NCBI GenBank assembly: GCA_944321085.1
Contig: CALUJY010000007.1
Coordinates: 62,001 to 126,000 of the forward strand
Direction: 5' to 3'
Source of the DNA: an uncultured Barnesiella sp.
GTDB taxonomy: Bacteria > Bacteroidota > Bacteroidia > Bacteroidales > Barnesiellaceae_A
DNA length: 64,000 nucleotides
The position numbers and the translations under genes were made by a program. How positions within the stretch are numbered: the stretch's first letter is position 1; every line of letters starts with the position of its first letter. Below are positions 9,036-18,860 of the stretch, one piece after another. The notes under the pieces were generated by a model, which ran no database searches, was not told the origin of the DNA, and was given only the letters and a program-made list of their open reading frames with translations.

Positions 9036-9932
9036 TTATAACCAGGCATTTTGTCGTTCCTTTACGGCTATCGATTCACTCAGGAGTTTAAGGAACGCCA
9101 ACATGGAGCGTTTACGATAAGAGTTTTTAAGGGTATGCACACAGCCCTCCATCTCGTTATGCGGAATATCGAGACGGATGGCTTTCACGCCCTGCTCATT
9201 ATGAATCGTCGCCTCTGCCAGAACCGATACCAGATGATTTTGCCGTATCAGCTCTAAAAGGATATTCACCTCATTAAGCTCTATGCGCACTTTATAATTG
9301 CATTGGGAGGCAACCATGTCAAAGGCATTGCGGGCCTGCAATCCTCGTGCAGGGAGTGCCAAATCGAATTTCTCCAGTTCGGACAACGTGATTCTCTCTT
9401 TTCCGGCCAGCACATGTGAATCACCTACCACCACCGACAGATAATTCTGGAAAAGAATGTGCGACTCTACATCTTCTATGGGATAAGAGGGCTTGAAGGC
9501 CAATACAAAGTCGACCGTCTCGTTGCGAAGCAGCTCCATCAACTCCGCCATCGGCTTGTAAAAGATATTGAGCTTTATCTTGGGGTACATCTTCATGAAA
9601 GAGAATATCGTCTCCGTCAGTATAGGACTGAAAGAATAGGTGACACCAATGCTCAGTGTACCCACCGAAAGCTCGTTGAGGTCGTTTATACGCGTGATGC
9701 ACAAATCGGCATCGCGCAATGTCTGCCGCGCATACGGCAATAGTTCGCAACCGGCCTCGGTAAGCACGACCTTGTGGCTGCTTCGCGTCAATAACTGGGT
9801 TCCTATCTCCTGTTCCAACTGTTTTACCTGTTGCGAAAGAGTACTCTGCGTCACAAAAAGAGCCTTGGCTGCCACAGAAAAATTGAGGGTTTCGGCAACC
9901 TTGACAAAATATCTCAACTGACGTAATTCCAT
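9036..9932 (-). CDS. LysR-type transcriptional regulator
   Basis: 298 residues. N-terminal winged helix-turn-helix (1-60: RQLRYFVKVAETLNFSVAAK, QSTLSQQVKQLE), linker helix, then a periplasmic-binding-like effector domain (about 90-295). Closest in style to CynR/OxyR-type regulators; the ligand is unknown. Its stop faces the dapB stop, with an 11-bp inverted repeat (9021-9031/9051-9061) across the junction. It lies next to the exporter genes on the same strand, which makes them a possible target. Confidence 0.88.
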   Translation of the reverse strand: MELRQLRYFVKVAETLNFSVAAKALFVTQSTLSQQVKQLEQEIGTQLLTRSSHKVVLTEAGCELLPYARQTLRDADLCITRINDLNELSVGTLSIGVTYSFSPILTETIFSFMKMYPKIKLNIFYKPMAELMELLRNETVDFVLAFKPSYPIEDVESHILFQNYLSVVVGDSHVLAGKERITLSELEKFDLALPARGLQARNAFDMVASQCNYKVRIELNEVNILLELIRQNHLVSVLAEATIHNEQGVKAIRLDIPHNEMEGCVHTLKNSYRKRSMLAFLKLLSESIAVKERQNAWL

Positions 9933-9968
9933 GCTGACTTAAATATTAAGGATACAAATATAACAAAG

Positions 9969-10451
9969 CTATCGGGTAGCACGAAAAGATATGTTCTTAA
10001 AAAGAAAAATAGGTATCGTGGCTCCGGTAACCATTCCTATAAGAATAAAAAGGCAGGTAAGCCCATTATAGGCAAAAAGATAAAAATAATGATTGAAAGA
10101 CTCCTCGCCGATGGCCAGAATAGACATGGCCAATCCTCCGAAAGACTTATACGCATAGATACCCGGTATCATGGGCAACAATGCCGGGAACAAACAGGTC
10201 TCGGCAGGAGTCTTCACCTTGGGCGAGAGAAAGACGGCCAACACTCCTATGATAAATGCAGCCACCACCGAGGCGACAATGATATGCCACCCTATGCCGG
10301 GAGCCTGCATCAGAACAAAACGGAGGGAATGCCCTACCGCAGCAAGAAGCGCACAATAGAAATAGGCCCTCTTGGGGGGATTGCTAATAGCGGAAAAACC
10401 GATAGCAGCTATCGCTGCAAACAATGCGTCCTGTAAAATCTGCAATAACAT
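9969..10451 (-). CDS. Threonine/serine exporter, C-terminal half (ThrE_2/DUF3815)
   Basis: 160 residues, about five hydrophobic segments, with PGIYAYKSFGGLA typical of the DUF3815 half of ThrE. In Corynebacterium both halves are one protein; here, as in many Bacteroidetes, they are two genes. It follows the DUF1212 half by 15 bases on the same strand, so the two should assemble in the inner membrane to export threonine/serine by proton motive force. Confidence 0.85.
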   Translation of the reverse strand: MLLQILQDALFAAIAAIGFSAISNPPKRAYFYCALLAAVGHSLRFVLMQAPGIGWHIIVASVVAAFIIGVLAVFLSPKVKTPAETCLFPALLPMIPGIYAYKSFGGLAMSILAIGEESFNHYFYLFAYNGLTCLFILIGMVTGATIPIFLFKNISFRATR

Positions 10452-10466
10452 AATAGCCTCTACCTA

Positions 10467-11249
10467 TTAAAACATACCTATATTCATCAATAACATGCCG
10501 CAACAAAGCCCCACAGAGAGACATCCCGTCAGGATAAGCGCATCGACAAAACGGCTGAACGCACATATATAATGGCTGTAAATCATATCGCTGAAAGAGT
10601 TGAGGAACGGAATGCCCGGTACAAGATACAATACACTGGTACCTATGGCTATATCGGGGGTCGTACCCCAACCATACAAAGCACACGTAGCTCCCAGGAC
10701 CGACGAGAGAAAGGCGCAAAAAAAGACTGTAACCCTTGCATCGAAACCTCGTCGCAGAAGCTGCTGTTTCAGGTAGAATCCTGCCAAGGTGGCAATACCC
10801 ACCATCAGCATAGCCACCCAGTCGCCTCCAAACAACCGGCAAAACGAAGCATTCGCCAAAGAGACCAACAGCAAAACGACCCATCTATTGCCCGAACGGC
10901 TGCTTATAATAGACTCGAAACGCTCTTTGGCTTCAAAAAAACCTATCTTTCTGTCGGCAACTTCCCAGCTTAATTCACTCAGACGGGTATTGATATCGAA
11001 ACTTATCGCCGTATGTAATACCGTATCGATAGAAGTAAACATCTCGTTCTTGTCCTTTCCATATACCGTCATATGCACATGGCGTGGCATAATGGTGAGT
11101 TCCACATCTTTCCCGAAAGCATGTGCCATACGCCGCACGTTCTTTTCCAGGCGAATGCAGGTAGCCCCACAACCTAACAAGAATACGGCATAACGCGACA
11201 AAAAGAGGCACAACTCTTTGGATGTCACACTATAACTGGTCGAATCCAT
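10467..11249 (-). CDS. Threonine/serine exporter, N-terminal half (ThrE/DUF1212)
   Basis: 260 residues: a soluble N-terminal part (1-110) followed by about five membrane segments. The motifs around RYAVFLLGCGATCIRLEKNV and VPGIPFLNSFSDMI are characteristic of DUF1212. It pairs with the 160-residue half just downstream. A 57-codon membrane-protein gene lies 12 bases upstream and is probably in the same transcript. Confidence 0.88.
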   Translation of the reverse strand: MDSTSYSVTSKELCLFLSRYAVFLLGCGATCIRLEKNVRRMAHAFGKDVELTIMPRHVHMTVYGKDKNEMFTSIDTVLHTAISFDINTRLSELSWEVADRKIGFFEAKERFESIISSRSGNRWVVLLLVSLANASFCRLFGGDWVAMLMVGIATLAGFYLKQQLLRRGFDARVTVFFCAFLSSVLGATCALYGWGTTPDIAIGTSVLYLVPGIPFLNSFSDMIYSHYICAFSRFVDALILTGCLSVGLCCGMLLMNIGMF

Positions 11250-11261
11250 AGAATAAATAAA

Positions 11262-11435
11262 CTAATCTTCATCCTCCAAGCTGTCGCCCGGGACATAAAA
11301 TTCATCATACTCATTGCCCAACTCGAAAAGCCGGTTTTCTACCGACTTGGCCCATACAAAGAGAACAACCTTGAACAACATAAAAACCATAATGAGAGCT
11401 ACAACACAGCTCCATGTAAACATCGGCAAATTCAT
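11262..11435 (-). CDS. 57-residue single-pass membrane protein
   Basis: A short frame of 57 codons. It starts MNLPMFTWSC, runs through one long hydrophobic segment (about residues 8-29), then a basic/aromatic boundary (AKSVENR) and a strongly acidic tail ending SLEDED. The layout (N-out or N-in single helix plus cytosolic acidic tail) is that of a real small membrane protein, and the stop is 12 bases before the exporter start on the same strand. Possibly an accessory subunit of the split ThrE exporter; no family recognised. Confidence 0.6.
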   Translation of the reverse strand: MNLPMFTWSCVVALIMVFMLFKVVLFVWAKSVENRLFELGNEYDEFYVPGDSLEDED

Positions 11436-11623
11436 AATACAGAATATTTATAAGTTTTCTTGCGCAAAGGAAGTGTACTATACAATGCTCGAAAAGCCTT
11501 TTTTAGTGAAAGATTCGATAGGTATCATAAGCAAAACGCATCACTCGCGGCACCCTACAACCCAAGAAGCCCCCATGACTCTGTCGGGGAGCGACAAAAG
11601 GCGGCAAAAAGAGTTAAAAGAGA
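11436..11623. other. Intergenic region between divergent units
   Basis: Divergent spacer between the exporter operon (left) and lepB (right). No frame with support; the right end leads into the lepB promoter. Confidence 0.5.
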
Positions 11624-11624
11624 A

Positions 11625-11654
11625 TTGTTTATCAGAAAAAAATAGATACTTTTG
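11625..11654 (+). promoter_or_regulatory. Promoter of the lepB operon
   Basis: TTG at 11625-11627, 19 bases, TACTTTTG at 11647-11654: strong consensus match. Start of transcription near 11661, so the leader before the lepB start is about 160 bases. Confidence 0.7.
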
Positions 11655-11819
11655 TCATCAGAAAGAGTTGTTTGTCTCTACCGCAACCACAAACGGCAGC
11701 AAGAGTCGATACGATGTAATATCGTGTAAACCAGAGACTCCGCAACAGATGTAACGCAGTGCAGACAAGATGTACCGGAAACTTTTTCACCCCAGAAAAC
11801 AACCGCTCATACAGCAAAC

Positions 11820-13286
11820 ATGAATACGAAAACCTCTCATACGCAGACGACCACACCGCGCCCCCGCAACCTGATAGCAAGGTTAAAGACCGTACGTCGC
11901 ACACGCTGGATACGTTTCGGCCTATTTTCGCTCATCTATATTTTATGGATTATCTGGCTGGGCAACTACTGGCTGCTATTACTATTTCCTCTCTTTGGAG
12001 ACATATACCTCACGCAATATATCCCCTGGGGCGCATGGAAAAACATCAAGAATCCCATCCTGCGCACCATTGCCGATTGGGTAGATGCCATCGTATATGC
12101 CCTCGTGTTGGTCTATTTCATATTCATCTTCCTTTTCCAGAACTTCCAGATACCTACACCGTCGCTCGAAAAGTCGATGCTCGTAGGCGATTACCTGTTG
12201 GTTAGCAAAGTGCATTACGGCCCCCGCATTCCACAAACGCCGTTGCATTTCCCGCTCACACAACATACCATTCCCCTCATCAATACCAAATCGTATATCG
12301 AGAGCGTACAATGGCCCTACCATCGCCTCAAAGGGTTGCGCGATGTAGAACGCAACGACATCGTGGTATTTAACTTCCCGACCGGCGATACCGTAGCAAG
12401 CCTCATGCCCAACCCCGACTACTATACACTGATACACTACTACGGACGCGAAGCCGTACACCGCGATAAAGCGCGCTTCGGCGATATTATATACCGCCCC
12501 GTAGACCGCAGGGAACCCTATGTGAAACGTTGTATAGGACTTCCGGGCGAAACATTCGAAATAAAAGACAATCTCGTATACATCGACGGAAAGGCGTTGG
12601 AAGAGCCATCGAAACTCCAATACAACTACTTCGTCGAAACCGACGGCACGCTGATAACCGATAAAACCTTTGAAAGCTGGGGGGTAAGCATCGATGACCG
12701 CAACTACACCAACAACTCGGCACAAGCCCCCTACATATATGCCCGCATAGGCATCTCCCCCAAAGCCAACGGCATGTATAACCCCGTATATCACATGCCT
12801 CTTACACAAGAAGCGCTCGAAAAAGCCCAAGCCGCACCTTTTGTGAAACAAGTCATAAAAGAGCCGGGGGAATTCGGAGGCGAAGTCTTCCCGTTAGACA
12901 CGGCATACCGTTGGACCCGGGCCGATTTCGGTCCGCTGTGGATACCGCGCAAAGGAGAAACCCTTCAACTTACGGCACAAAACTATCCGCTCTACGAAAG
13001 GGCGATACGTACTTACGAGGGCAACGAGCTGAGCTTAAAGGATGGCATCATATACCTCAACGGAAAGCCTGCCACCGAATATACATTCAAAATGAACTAT
13101 TACATGATGTTGGGCGACAACCGCGATAATTCGGCCGACTCCCGTTACTGGGGTTTCGTGCCCGAAGACCACATCATAGGCACTCCTATTCTGGTATTCA
13201 TGTCGTTGGACAAAGACAAAGGCTGGTTCGACGGTAAATTCCGCTTCAACCGCTTTTTGCGCCCCGTAAAATCGTTGGTAAAATAG
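11820..13286 (+). CDS. lepB: Signal peptidase I
   Basis: Removes signal peptides at the inner membrane. 488 residues, long for LepB (E. coli 324), as in other Bacteroidetes, because of extra membrane segments (about 32-65 and 88-107) and a large insertion between the catalytic boxes. The Ser/Lys dyad is intact: Ser115 in PTPSLEKSM and Lys236 in YVKRCIGLPGE. The C-terminal box MMLGDNRDNSADSRYWG is conserved. It is followed 12 bases later by a paralogue lacking the dyad, then WbqC. Confidence 0.93.
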   Translation: MNTKTSHTQTTTPRPRNLIARLKTVRRTRWIRFGLFSLIYILWIIWLGNYWLLLLFPLFGDIYLTQYIPWGAWKNIKNPILRTIADWVDAIVYALVLVYFIFIFLFQNFQIPTPSLEKSMLVGDYLLVSKVHYGPRIPQTPLHFPLTQHTIPLINTKSYIESVQWPYHRLKGLRDVERNDIVVFNFPTGDTVASLMPNPDYYTLIHYYGREAVHRDKARFGDIIYRPVDRREPYVKRCIGLPGETFEIKDNLVYIDGKALEEPSKLQYNYFVETDGTLITDKTFESWGVSIDDRNYTNNSAQAPYIYARIGISPKANGMYNPVYHMPLTQEALEKAQAAPFVKQVIKEPGEFGGEVFPLDTAYRWTRADFGPLWIPRKGETLQLTAQNYPLYERAIRTYEGNELSLKDGIIYLNGKPATEYTFKMNYYMMLGDNRDNSADSRYWGFVPEDHIIGTPILVFMSLDKDKGWFDGKFRFNRFLRPVKSLVK

Positions 13287-13298
13287 CGGTGGCCTCAC

Positions 13299-14303
13299 AT
13301 GGCGAAAAGGCGTAACCATATCGCAAAAGCCGCTCTTATACTTGTTGTAGCCTTGGTGATAGCAGGTATATGCCGCACCTTTTGTGTAGAATCTTACAAG
13401 GTTGCCCCCGCGCAAATGGAGAATACGCTACTCGCCGGCGACCGCGTCTGCGTCGACAAGCTGTGCTATGGCATACGCCTGCCGCAAACCTTCTCTCTCC
13501 TACCCTTTATCGACACATTGCCGTGCACTGCCATACCGGCCTATTACCCTACCGCCCCCCTGCCATACAAAAGAATAAAAACTGCAGCAGCTCAACGAGG
13601 CGACATTGTAGTATATAACTACCCTACGGGTGAAAATATACCCATAAGCAAGAAACCCACCGCCATATCCCGATGTATCGGCATCCCCGGCGACACCATC
13701 GTTTATGAAGCAGGGAAACTTTGTATCAACGGCCAAAACATGGCGCAAAGCCCTTATGTCACCGATGCCTACCAAGTAGCCGACAGCGTGCTGCCGACTC
13801 TGAGAAACGCTCTGCAAAAAGCCATAGGCAAAGAACCGGAGATAGATACTCTCGGCTCTGTAAACATTCTCTACATAAACCGCTATGACTACGACAAAAT
13901 AAAAGAGCTCTTACCCGACAGCGTTGCCGTGCACCCCATCACACTGCCGCAAGACAACTATCGTATAGAGTTGCCTCCATACGGCAAACCGGCAAGTGTC
14001 ACACCCGACAATGCAGCTCTTTATGCCGATATTATCAACCGTTACGAAAAACAAAAGGTGTCGCTTCGAGGCAACAAGCTCTACCGGGGCGGCCGCGAAG
14101 TGAAAGAATACAACTTCTCGCAACCTTACTATTGGGTTGTGGGCGATAACCGTACCACCACTATCGACTCGCGCTACTTCGGCGCACTGCCGCACAGCCA
14201 CCTCATAGGACGATGCCGACGCGTCATATACTCCATTGCGCCCCATAAGGAGGGTGGCAACTTTTGGCGCGGCAACCGATTTATGCTCACCGTAACACCA
14301 TGA
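13299..14303 (+). CDS. LepB paralogue without catalytic dyad (pseudo-signal peptidase)
   Basis: 334-residue S26-family protein with one N-terminal membrane segment (9-24). It aligns with the upstream LepB in all boxes, but the nucleophile position is Gln39 (APAQMENTLLAGD instead of PTxS) and the general-base position is Ser124 (AISRCIGIPGD instead of VKRCIG). The structural box VVGDNRTTTIDSRYFG is kept. The reading frame is intact, so this looks like a selected non-catalytic protein, perhaps a partner or regulator of LepB, rather than a decaying copy. Its stop overlaps the start of the WbqC gene (ATGA). Confidence 0.85.
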   Translation: MAKRRNHIAKAALILVVALVIAGICRTFCVESYKVAPAQMENTLLAGDRVCVDKLCYGIRLPQTFSLLPFIDTLPCTAIPAYYPTAPLPYKRIKTAAAQRGDIVVYNYPTGENIPISKKPTAISRCIGIPGDTIVYEAGKLCINGQNMAQSPYVTDAYQVADSVLPTLRNALQKAIGKEPEIDTLGSVNILYINRYDYDKIKELLPDSVAVHPITLPQDNYRIELPPYGKPASVTPDNAALYADIINRYEKQKVSLRGNKLYRGGREVKEYNFSQPYYWVVGDNRTTTIDSRYFGALPHSHLIGRCRRVIYSIAPHKEGGNFWRGNRFMLTVTP

Positions 14304-14932
14304 AACAACTCTACCTCAGTACCGCCTATTGGGCTCCCATATCGTACTACGCAGCACTGTTCCGACACAATGGCGCTACGATAGAGCAATACGACACCTA
14401 CGCCAAACAGACATATCGCAACCGCTGCCATATCATAGGCCCTACCGGGCTGCAATCGCTCACCATCCCTGTGGTGAAAGCCACTCCCGGAACCCTTACT
14501 CGCGACATCCTCATCAGCGACCACGGTAATTGGCGACACCTGCACCGCATGGCCATAGCCTCGGCTTACGGCTCATCACCCTTCTACGAATATTATGCCG
14601 ACGACATAAACCGTTTCTACGACAAACCTTGCAAATATCTCATCGACTATAATCTGAAACAGATAGAATGCGTGTGTAATTGGATGGAAAAACATCCTGC
14701 CATAGTATGCAGCACCGAATATGTCCACGACCTGCCAGCCGAAACAACCATCGACCTGCGCGAAGCCATACACCCCAAACACCCCGATGCAGAACGCATA
14801 GCGCCATACCAACCCTACCCCTACTATCAAGTATTCGAAGCGCAAACAGGTTTCATCGGCGACGCTTCGATATTGGATTTGCTTTGCAATATGGGAAACG
14901 AATCGCTCCTCGTATTGTTAGGAATCAAGTAG
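14300..14932 (+). CDS. WbqC family protein
   Basis: 210 residues with the WbqC-like opening (LSTAYWAPISYYAALF) and the YRNRCHI, GPTGLQSLTIPV and DHGNWRHLHRMAIASAYGSSPFY blocks of the family. WbqC-like proteins are linked to O-antigen or amino-sugar metabolism, but the reaction is not established. The start is set by the ATGA overlap with the upstream gene; a start 12 codons earlier is less likely. Last gene of the lepB operon. Confidence 0.82.
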   Translation: MKQLYLSTAYWAPISYYAALFRHNGATIEQYDTYAKQTYRNRCHIIGPTGLQSLTIPVVKATPGTLTRDILISDHGNWRHLHRMAIASAYGSSPFYEYYADDINRFYDKPCKYLIDYNLKQIECVCNWMEKHPAIVCSTEYVHDLPAETTIDLREAIHPKHPDAERIAPYQPYPYYQVFEAQTGFIGDASILDLLCNMGNESLLVLLGIK

Positions 14933-15069
14933 CCGTCATCACCTCCTTATCCGCACCATCTCTCCCGCCAACCGCCCGCGACATCGGGTATCTCTTTTTG
15001 CGAGAGTATCGAACGAGCTGTCAAAAAAATAAAAACAGAGAAGTTCTTTTATATACCTCGGGCTTGTTG

Positions 15070-15077
15070 TATCTTTG
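15070..15077 (+). promoter_or_regulatory. -7 element of the methyltransferase-purD operon
   Basis: TATCTTTG, 33 bases before the GTG start; the -33 region is only T-rich (around 15043-15050). Confidence 0.45.
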
Positions 15078-15109
15078 CAGAACTATCTATCATCGTAATA
15101 GTCAAAGTT

Positions 15110-16591
15110 GTGCAGAACGAAAAATTTGAAATCGTAGCCAAAACCTTCCAAGGTCTCGAAGGGGTATTGGCAGAAGAGATAACCGCCATAGGCGGCAGTG
15201 ATGTGAAAACAGGATGCCGTATGGTATCTTTTACAGGCGATAAAGCCTTGTTATACAAAGCCAATTTAGCGTGTCGCACAGCCCTGCGGATTCTGAAACC
15301 CGTATTGCATTTTACCGCATCGAACCCCGACGAAGTGTACGACATACTGAAACAGTACGACTGGGAACAATGGCTTACTCCCGAAACGACTTTTGCCATA
15401 GACTCGGTAGTGTACTCGGAAGAATTCCGGCACTCGAAGTTTGTCACTTACCGCATGAAAGACGCCATCGCCGATTTCTTCAACGAAAAATACGGCAAAC
15501 GCCCCTCGGTAAGGCTCAACAATGCCGACATGCAATTCAATCTGCACATCTACAACACAAGCTGTACGTTATCGTTAGACAGCTCGGGCGAATCGCTCCA
15601 TAAACGAGGTTACAGAGAGTCGCAAACAGAAGCTCCCATCAATGAAGCTCTTGCCGCCGGACTCATCATGCTGACAGGATGGCGAGGCGAGAGCGATTTC
15701 ATTGACCCCATGTGCGGCTCGGGAACCTTCCTGATAGAGGCAGCCATGATTGCCGCCAATATATATCCGGGCATTTTCCGACAACACTTTGCATTCGAAA
15801 AATGGAAAGATTTCGACAAAGAACTGTTTGAAGAGCTATACAACGACGACAGTAGCGAGCGAGAATTCAATCACAAAATCTATGGTTCCGACATATCGGT
15901 ACGCGCTACTGCCATTGCTGCCAAAAACATAAAAAGCGCAGGCCTCGGACAATATATCGAATTGGAAACAAAGCCTATCCAAAAGTACGAAACAGCCCCC
16001 TCGGACCACGGCATCATTGTAACAAACCCGCCTTATGGCGAACGCATCACCAGCCCCGACTTAGAGGGTCTGTACGAAGACTTGGGCAACAGGCTCAAAC
16101 ACGTATTCAAAGGATACACCGCATGGATATTGGGGTACAAACGAGAGCTTTTCGATAAAATTGGATTAAAACCTTCGGCCAAAATACCGGTGTTGAACGG
16201 TGCGTTGGAGTGCGAATTCCGCAAATATGAAATTTTCGACGGCACATACATCGCATATAAACAGAGCCAAACAACCGAAGACAAGAACAACGACAAGCCG
16301 CACACACGCGCCTCCGAAAATAAAAAGCATTTCGATGCCAAACCTCACAGAGCATCGCGCAAACATGACGAAGGCGACAGAAAAAGTGGGTTCAGACACG
16401 AAACAGCCGATAGAAAAGAGAGTTTCAGACGTGGAAATTCTGACCCAAAAGGCGGTTTCCGAAAAAAAGGAAACGACACGCATAAAACCTCAAACGACCA
16501 TGCAAGAAACTACGAGCTCCATACCCGCAAAGATGCTCCACGGGGAGTTCGTCGCCATAAAGAGCAAGGAAACGACAAGACAAAGAAGTAA
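15110..16591 (+). CDS. THUMP-domain RNA N2-guanine methyltransferase (RlmL/RlmK-type)
   Basis: Class I SAM-dependent methyltransferase with a THUMP RNA-binding domain (about 45-160), like E. coli RlmL which methylates 23S rRNA G2445. SAM motif DPMCGSG at 199-205, catalytic NPPYGER at 306-312. Start is GTG at 15110; no in-frame ATG nearby. Residues from about 385 to 493 form a tail very rich in Lys, Arg, His, Asp and Gly, probably disordered and RNA-binding; this is beyond the normal enzyme. purD follows 18 bases later. Confidence 0.9.
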   Translation: MQNEKFEIVAKTFQGLEGVLAEEITAIGGSDVKTGCRMVSFTGDKALLYKANLACRTALRILKPVLHFTASNPDEVYDILKQYDWEQWLTPETTFAIDSVVYSEEFRHSKFVTYRMKDAIADFFNEKYGKRPSVRLNNADMQFNLHIYNTSCTLSLDSSGESLHKRGYRESQTEAPINEALAAGLIMLTGWRGESDFIDPMCGSGTFLIEAAMIAANIYPGIFRQHFAFEKWKDFDKELFEELYNDDSSEREFNHKIYGSDISVRATAIAAKNIKSAGLGQYIELETKPIQKYETAPSDHGIIVTNPPYGERITSPDLEGLYEDLGNRLKHVFKGYTAWILGYKRELFDKIGLKPSAKIPVLNGALECEFRKYEIFDGTYIAYKQSQTTEDKNNDKPHTRASENKKHFDAKPHRASRKHDEGDRKSGFRHETADRKESFRRGNSDPKGGFRKKGNDTHKTSNDHARNYELHTRKDAPRGVRRHKEQGNDKTKK

Positions 16592-16609
16592 TCATCAAAA
16601 TAGGTAGAA

Positions 16610-17893
16610 ATGAATATACTTTTATTAGGTTCGGGCGGTAGAGAGTGTGCTATCGCATGGAAAATAAGCCAAAGCAAACGATTGCAAAAGCTCTACATAG
16701 CACCCGGCAACGCCGGAACGGCACAATGGGGCAGCAACATAAATATCGCAGCCGACGACTTCGACGCCATAGGGGCTTTTGCCAAAGAAAATCATATCGA
16801 CATGGTCATTGTAGGCCCCGAAGACCCGCTTGTAAAAGGTATATACGATTACTTTGCCAACAATAAAGACCTGCAACATATACCCGTTATAGGGCCTTCG
16901 AAACAGGGTGCGCAACTCGAAGGAAGCAAAGAGTTTGCCAAAACGTTTATGAGCCGACACAACATACCTACGGCACAATATCGCAGCTTCACAAAAGGAA
17001 ACTTAGACGAAGGTTATGCCTTCCTTGAAACACTGAAAGCTCCCTATGTGCTGAAAGCTGACGGTTTGGCTGCCGGGAAAGGCGTTCTGATACTCTCTAC
17101 CCTCAAAGAGGCCAAAGAAGAATTGAAAACCATGGTCAACGGCATGTTCGGTAATGCCAGCTCGACGGTAGTGATAGAAGAGTTTCTCTCGGGAATAGAA
17201 TGCTCGGTCTTTGTATTGACCGACGGACAACACTACAAAATATTGCCGGTGGCCAAAGACTACAAACGTGTAGGCGACGGCGATACCGGGCTCAACACCG
17301 GAGGTATGGGAGCTGTATCGCCCGTACCTTTTGCCAACGAAACTTTTATGGAAAAGGTGGAGGAACGTATCGTAAAACCCACCATCAAAGGACTTTCCGA
17401 AGAAAAGATAGATTATAAAGGCTTTATTTTCTTGGGGCTCATGAACGTCGAAGGCGACCCTTATGTTATAGAATATAATGTACGTATGGGCGACCCCGAA
17501 ACAGAGGTTGTAATGCCCCGCATAGAGTCGGACTTGGTAGAATTGCTGGACGGTGTGGCAACAGAGACTCTCGACCAAAAAGAACTTTGTATCGACCACC
17601 GTTATGCCACCACTGTCATGCTCGTATCGGGCGGCTACCCGGGACATTACGAAAAAGGCAAACGCATTGAACAGCTCGAAAAGGTTGACAAAAGCCTCAC
17701 ATTCCATGCCGGTACATCGCTATGTGCCGACGGAAGCATCACCACCTCAGGTGGCAGGGTATTGGCTCTGACTTCATACGGGGAGACGATGGAAAAGGCT
17801 TTGGAGCTGTCATACCAATCGGCTGAAATCGTACAATTCGAGGGTAAATATTACAGACACGACATAGGTAGAGATTTACTTATAGAATTATAA
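16610..17893 (+). CDS. purD: Phosphoribosylamine-glycine ligase
   Basis: Purine synthesis: joins glycine to phosphoribosylamine with ATP. 427 residues, the normal size. GSGGRE at 7-12 (N-domain), [10 protein letters not shown] at 149-158 (ATP-grasp) and GGMGA at 231-235 are the family signatures. Second gene of an operon after the rRNA methyltransferase and followed after 7 bases by a membrane protein gene. Confidence 0.97.
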   Translation: MNILLLGSGGRECAIAWKISQSKRLQKLYIAPGNAGTAQWGSNINIAADDFDAIGAFAKENHIDMVIVGPEDPLVKGIYDYFANNKDLQHIPVIGPSKQGAQLEGSKEFAKTFMSRHNIPTAQYRSFTKGNLDEGYAFLETLKAPYVLKADGLAAGKGVLILSTLKEAKEELKTMVNGMFGNASSTVVIEEFLSGIECSVFVLTDGQHYKILPVAKDYKRVGDGDTGLNTGGMGAVSPVPFANETFMEKVEERIVKPTIKGLSEEKIDYKGFIFLGLMNVEGDPYVIEYNVRMGDPETEVVMPRIESDLVELLDGVATETLDQKELCIDHRYATTVMLVSGGYPGHYEKGKRIEQLEKVDKSLTFHAGTSLCADGSITTSGGRVLALTSYGETMEKALELSYQSAEIVQFEGKYYRHDIGRDLLIEL

Positions 17894-17900
17894 CATCGAT

Positions 17901-18860
17901 GTGAATAAGAAAAGCATCCATATTGTTTTTCCGCTTCTGACAAGTATATGGTTTGTCGTATTTTGCATCATTGCAGACATGCAAAGCATAAGCCCTGCAA
18001 GTATCGATATGGAGGGTATCGTACGCGACATATTACCGACAGAAATAAATAACAACTCTATATTTTATGCTGTCAATGCGACAATAGTTGCGTTGACAGC
18101 ATATTTGCTTTCGCGCCTAAACTCGTTTTTCCCCCTTATGAAAGAGCATTCATATATTGCCATGATGTTCTTTCTACTGCTGGAAATGCTCTCACCCTCG
18201 TGCATTACCCAATTTGCACCCGGCAACGCAGCAGCACTCCTCATATATATCGATATATTTATCTTATACTCTTGCTATCAACAAGGCGATGCACCCAAAC
18301 AAGCATTCCTAATCACTTTGTTGCTTGCAGCAGCAAGCATGGTATATGCCTGCATATTGTACTTTCTGCCGCTTTTTATACTGGGCTTATATCAAATGAA
18401 ATTTTTGTCGCTCCGTACACTCGTCGCTATCGTCATAGGAGCGATAACCCCATTTTGGATAGCATGGGGAATGGGATGGATAGAGAGCGACCAATTCTAT
18501 CCGGAGGCTCTGCTTATCATACCCGAGTGGAACAATATAGGGTTCGAATTATTGCCGGCAGGGATAAGCATTGTCTTAGGACTGTTTACCGGTATGAACA
18601 ACCTGATGAATGCTCATACCGAAAAAATACAAACACGAGCCATGAATGGCTTTATCAATATTCTTTCCATATACGCTTCGTTGCTTATATTGATAGATAC
18701 TGCACACTTCTATTCGTACCTGCCCATACTCAACATGGGAGTATCGCTACAAGCTGCCTATTACTTCACATCGCACAACAACAAAGCCAATAGCATACTC
18801 TTCTACACCATTCTCGTCGTACTTCTAACGGTAAATATATGGACTTTCTGGGTGATTTGA
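17901..18860 (+). CDS. Multi-pass membrane protein of unknown function
   Basis: 319 residues, with about nine to ten hydrophobic helices along the whole length and no soluble domain. GTG start 7 bases after purD; no earlier ATG in frame. It resembles the uncharacterised multi-pass proteins (DUF6427-like) often found after purD in Bacteroidetes, but I cannot confirm the family. Its end overlaps the next gene by 22 bases. Confidence 0.7.
   Translation: MNKKSIHIVFPLLTSIWFVVFCIIADMQSISPASIDMEGIVRDILPTEINNNSIFYAVNATIVALTAYLLSRLNSFFPLMKEHSYIAMMFFLLLEMLSPSCITQFAPGNAAALLIYIDIFILYSCYQQGDAPKQAFLITLLLAAASMVYACILYFLPLFILGLYQMKFLSLRTLVAIVIGAITPFWIAWGMGWIESDQFYPEALLIIPEWNNIGFELLPAGISIVLGLFTGMNNLMNAHTEKIQTRAMNGFINILSIYASLLILIDTAHFYSYLPILNMGVSLQAAYYFTSHNNKANSILFYTILVVLLTVNIWTFWVI

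Noticed and set aside
9021..9061. 11-bp inverted repeat across the dapB/LysR junction as a terminator
   Set aside because: The loop is 19 bases, no T run follows on either strand, and one arm lies inside the LysR coding end.
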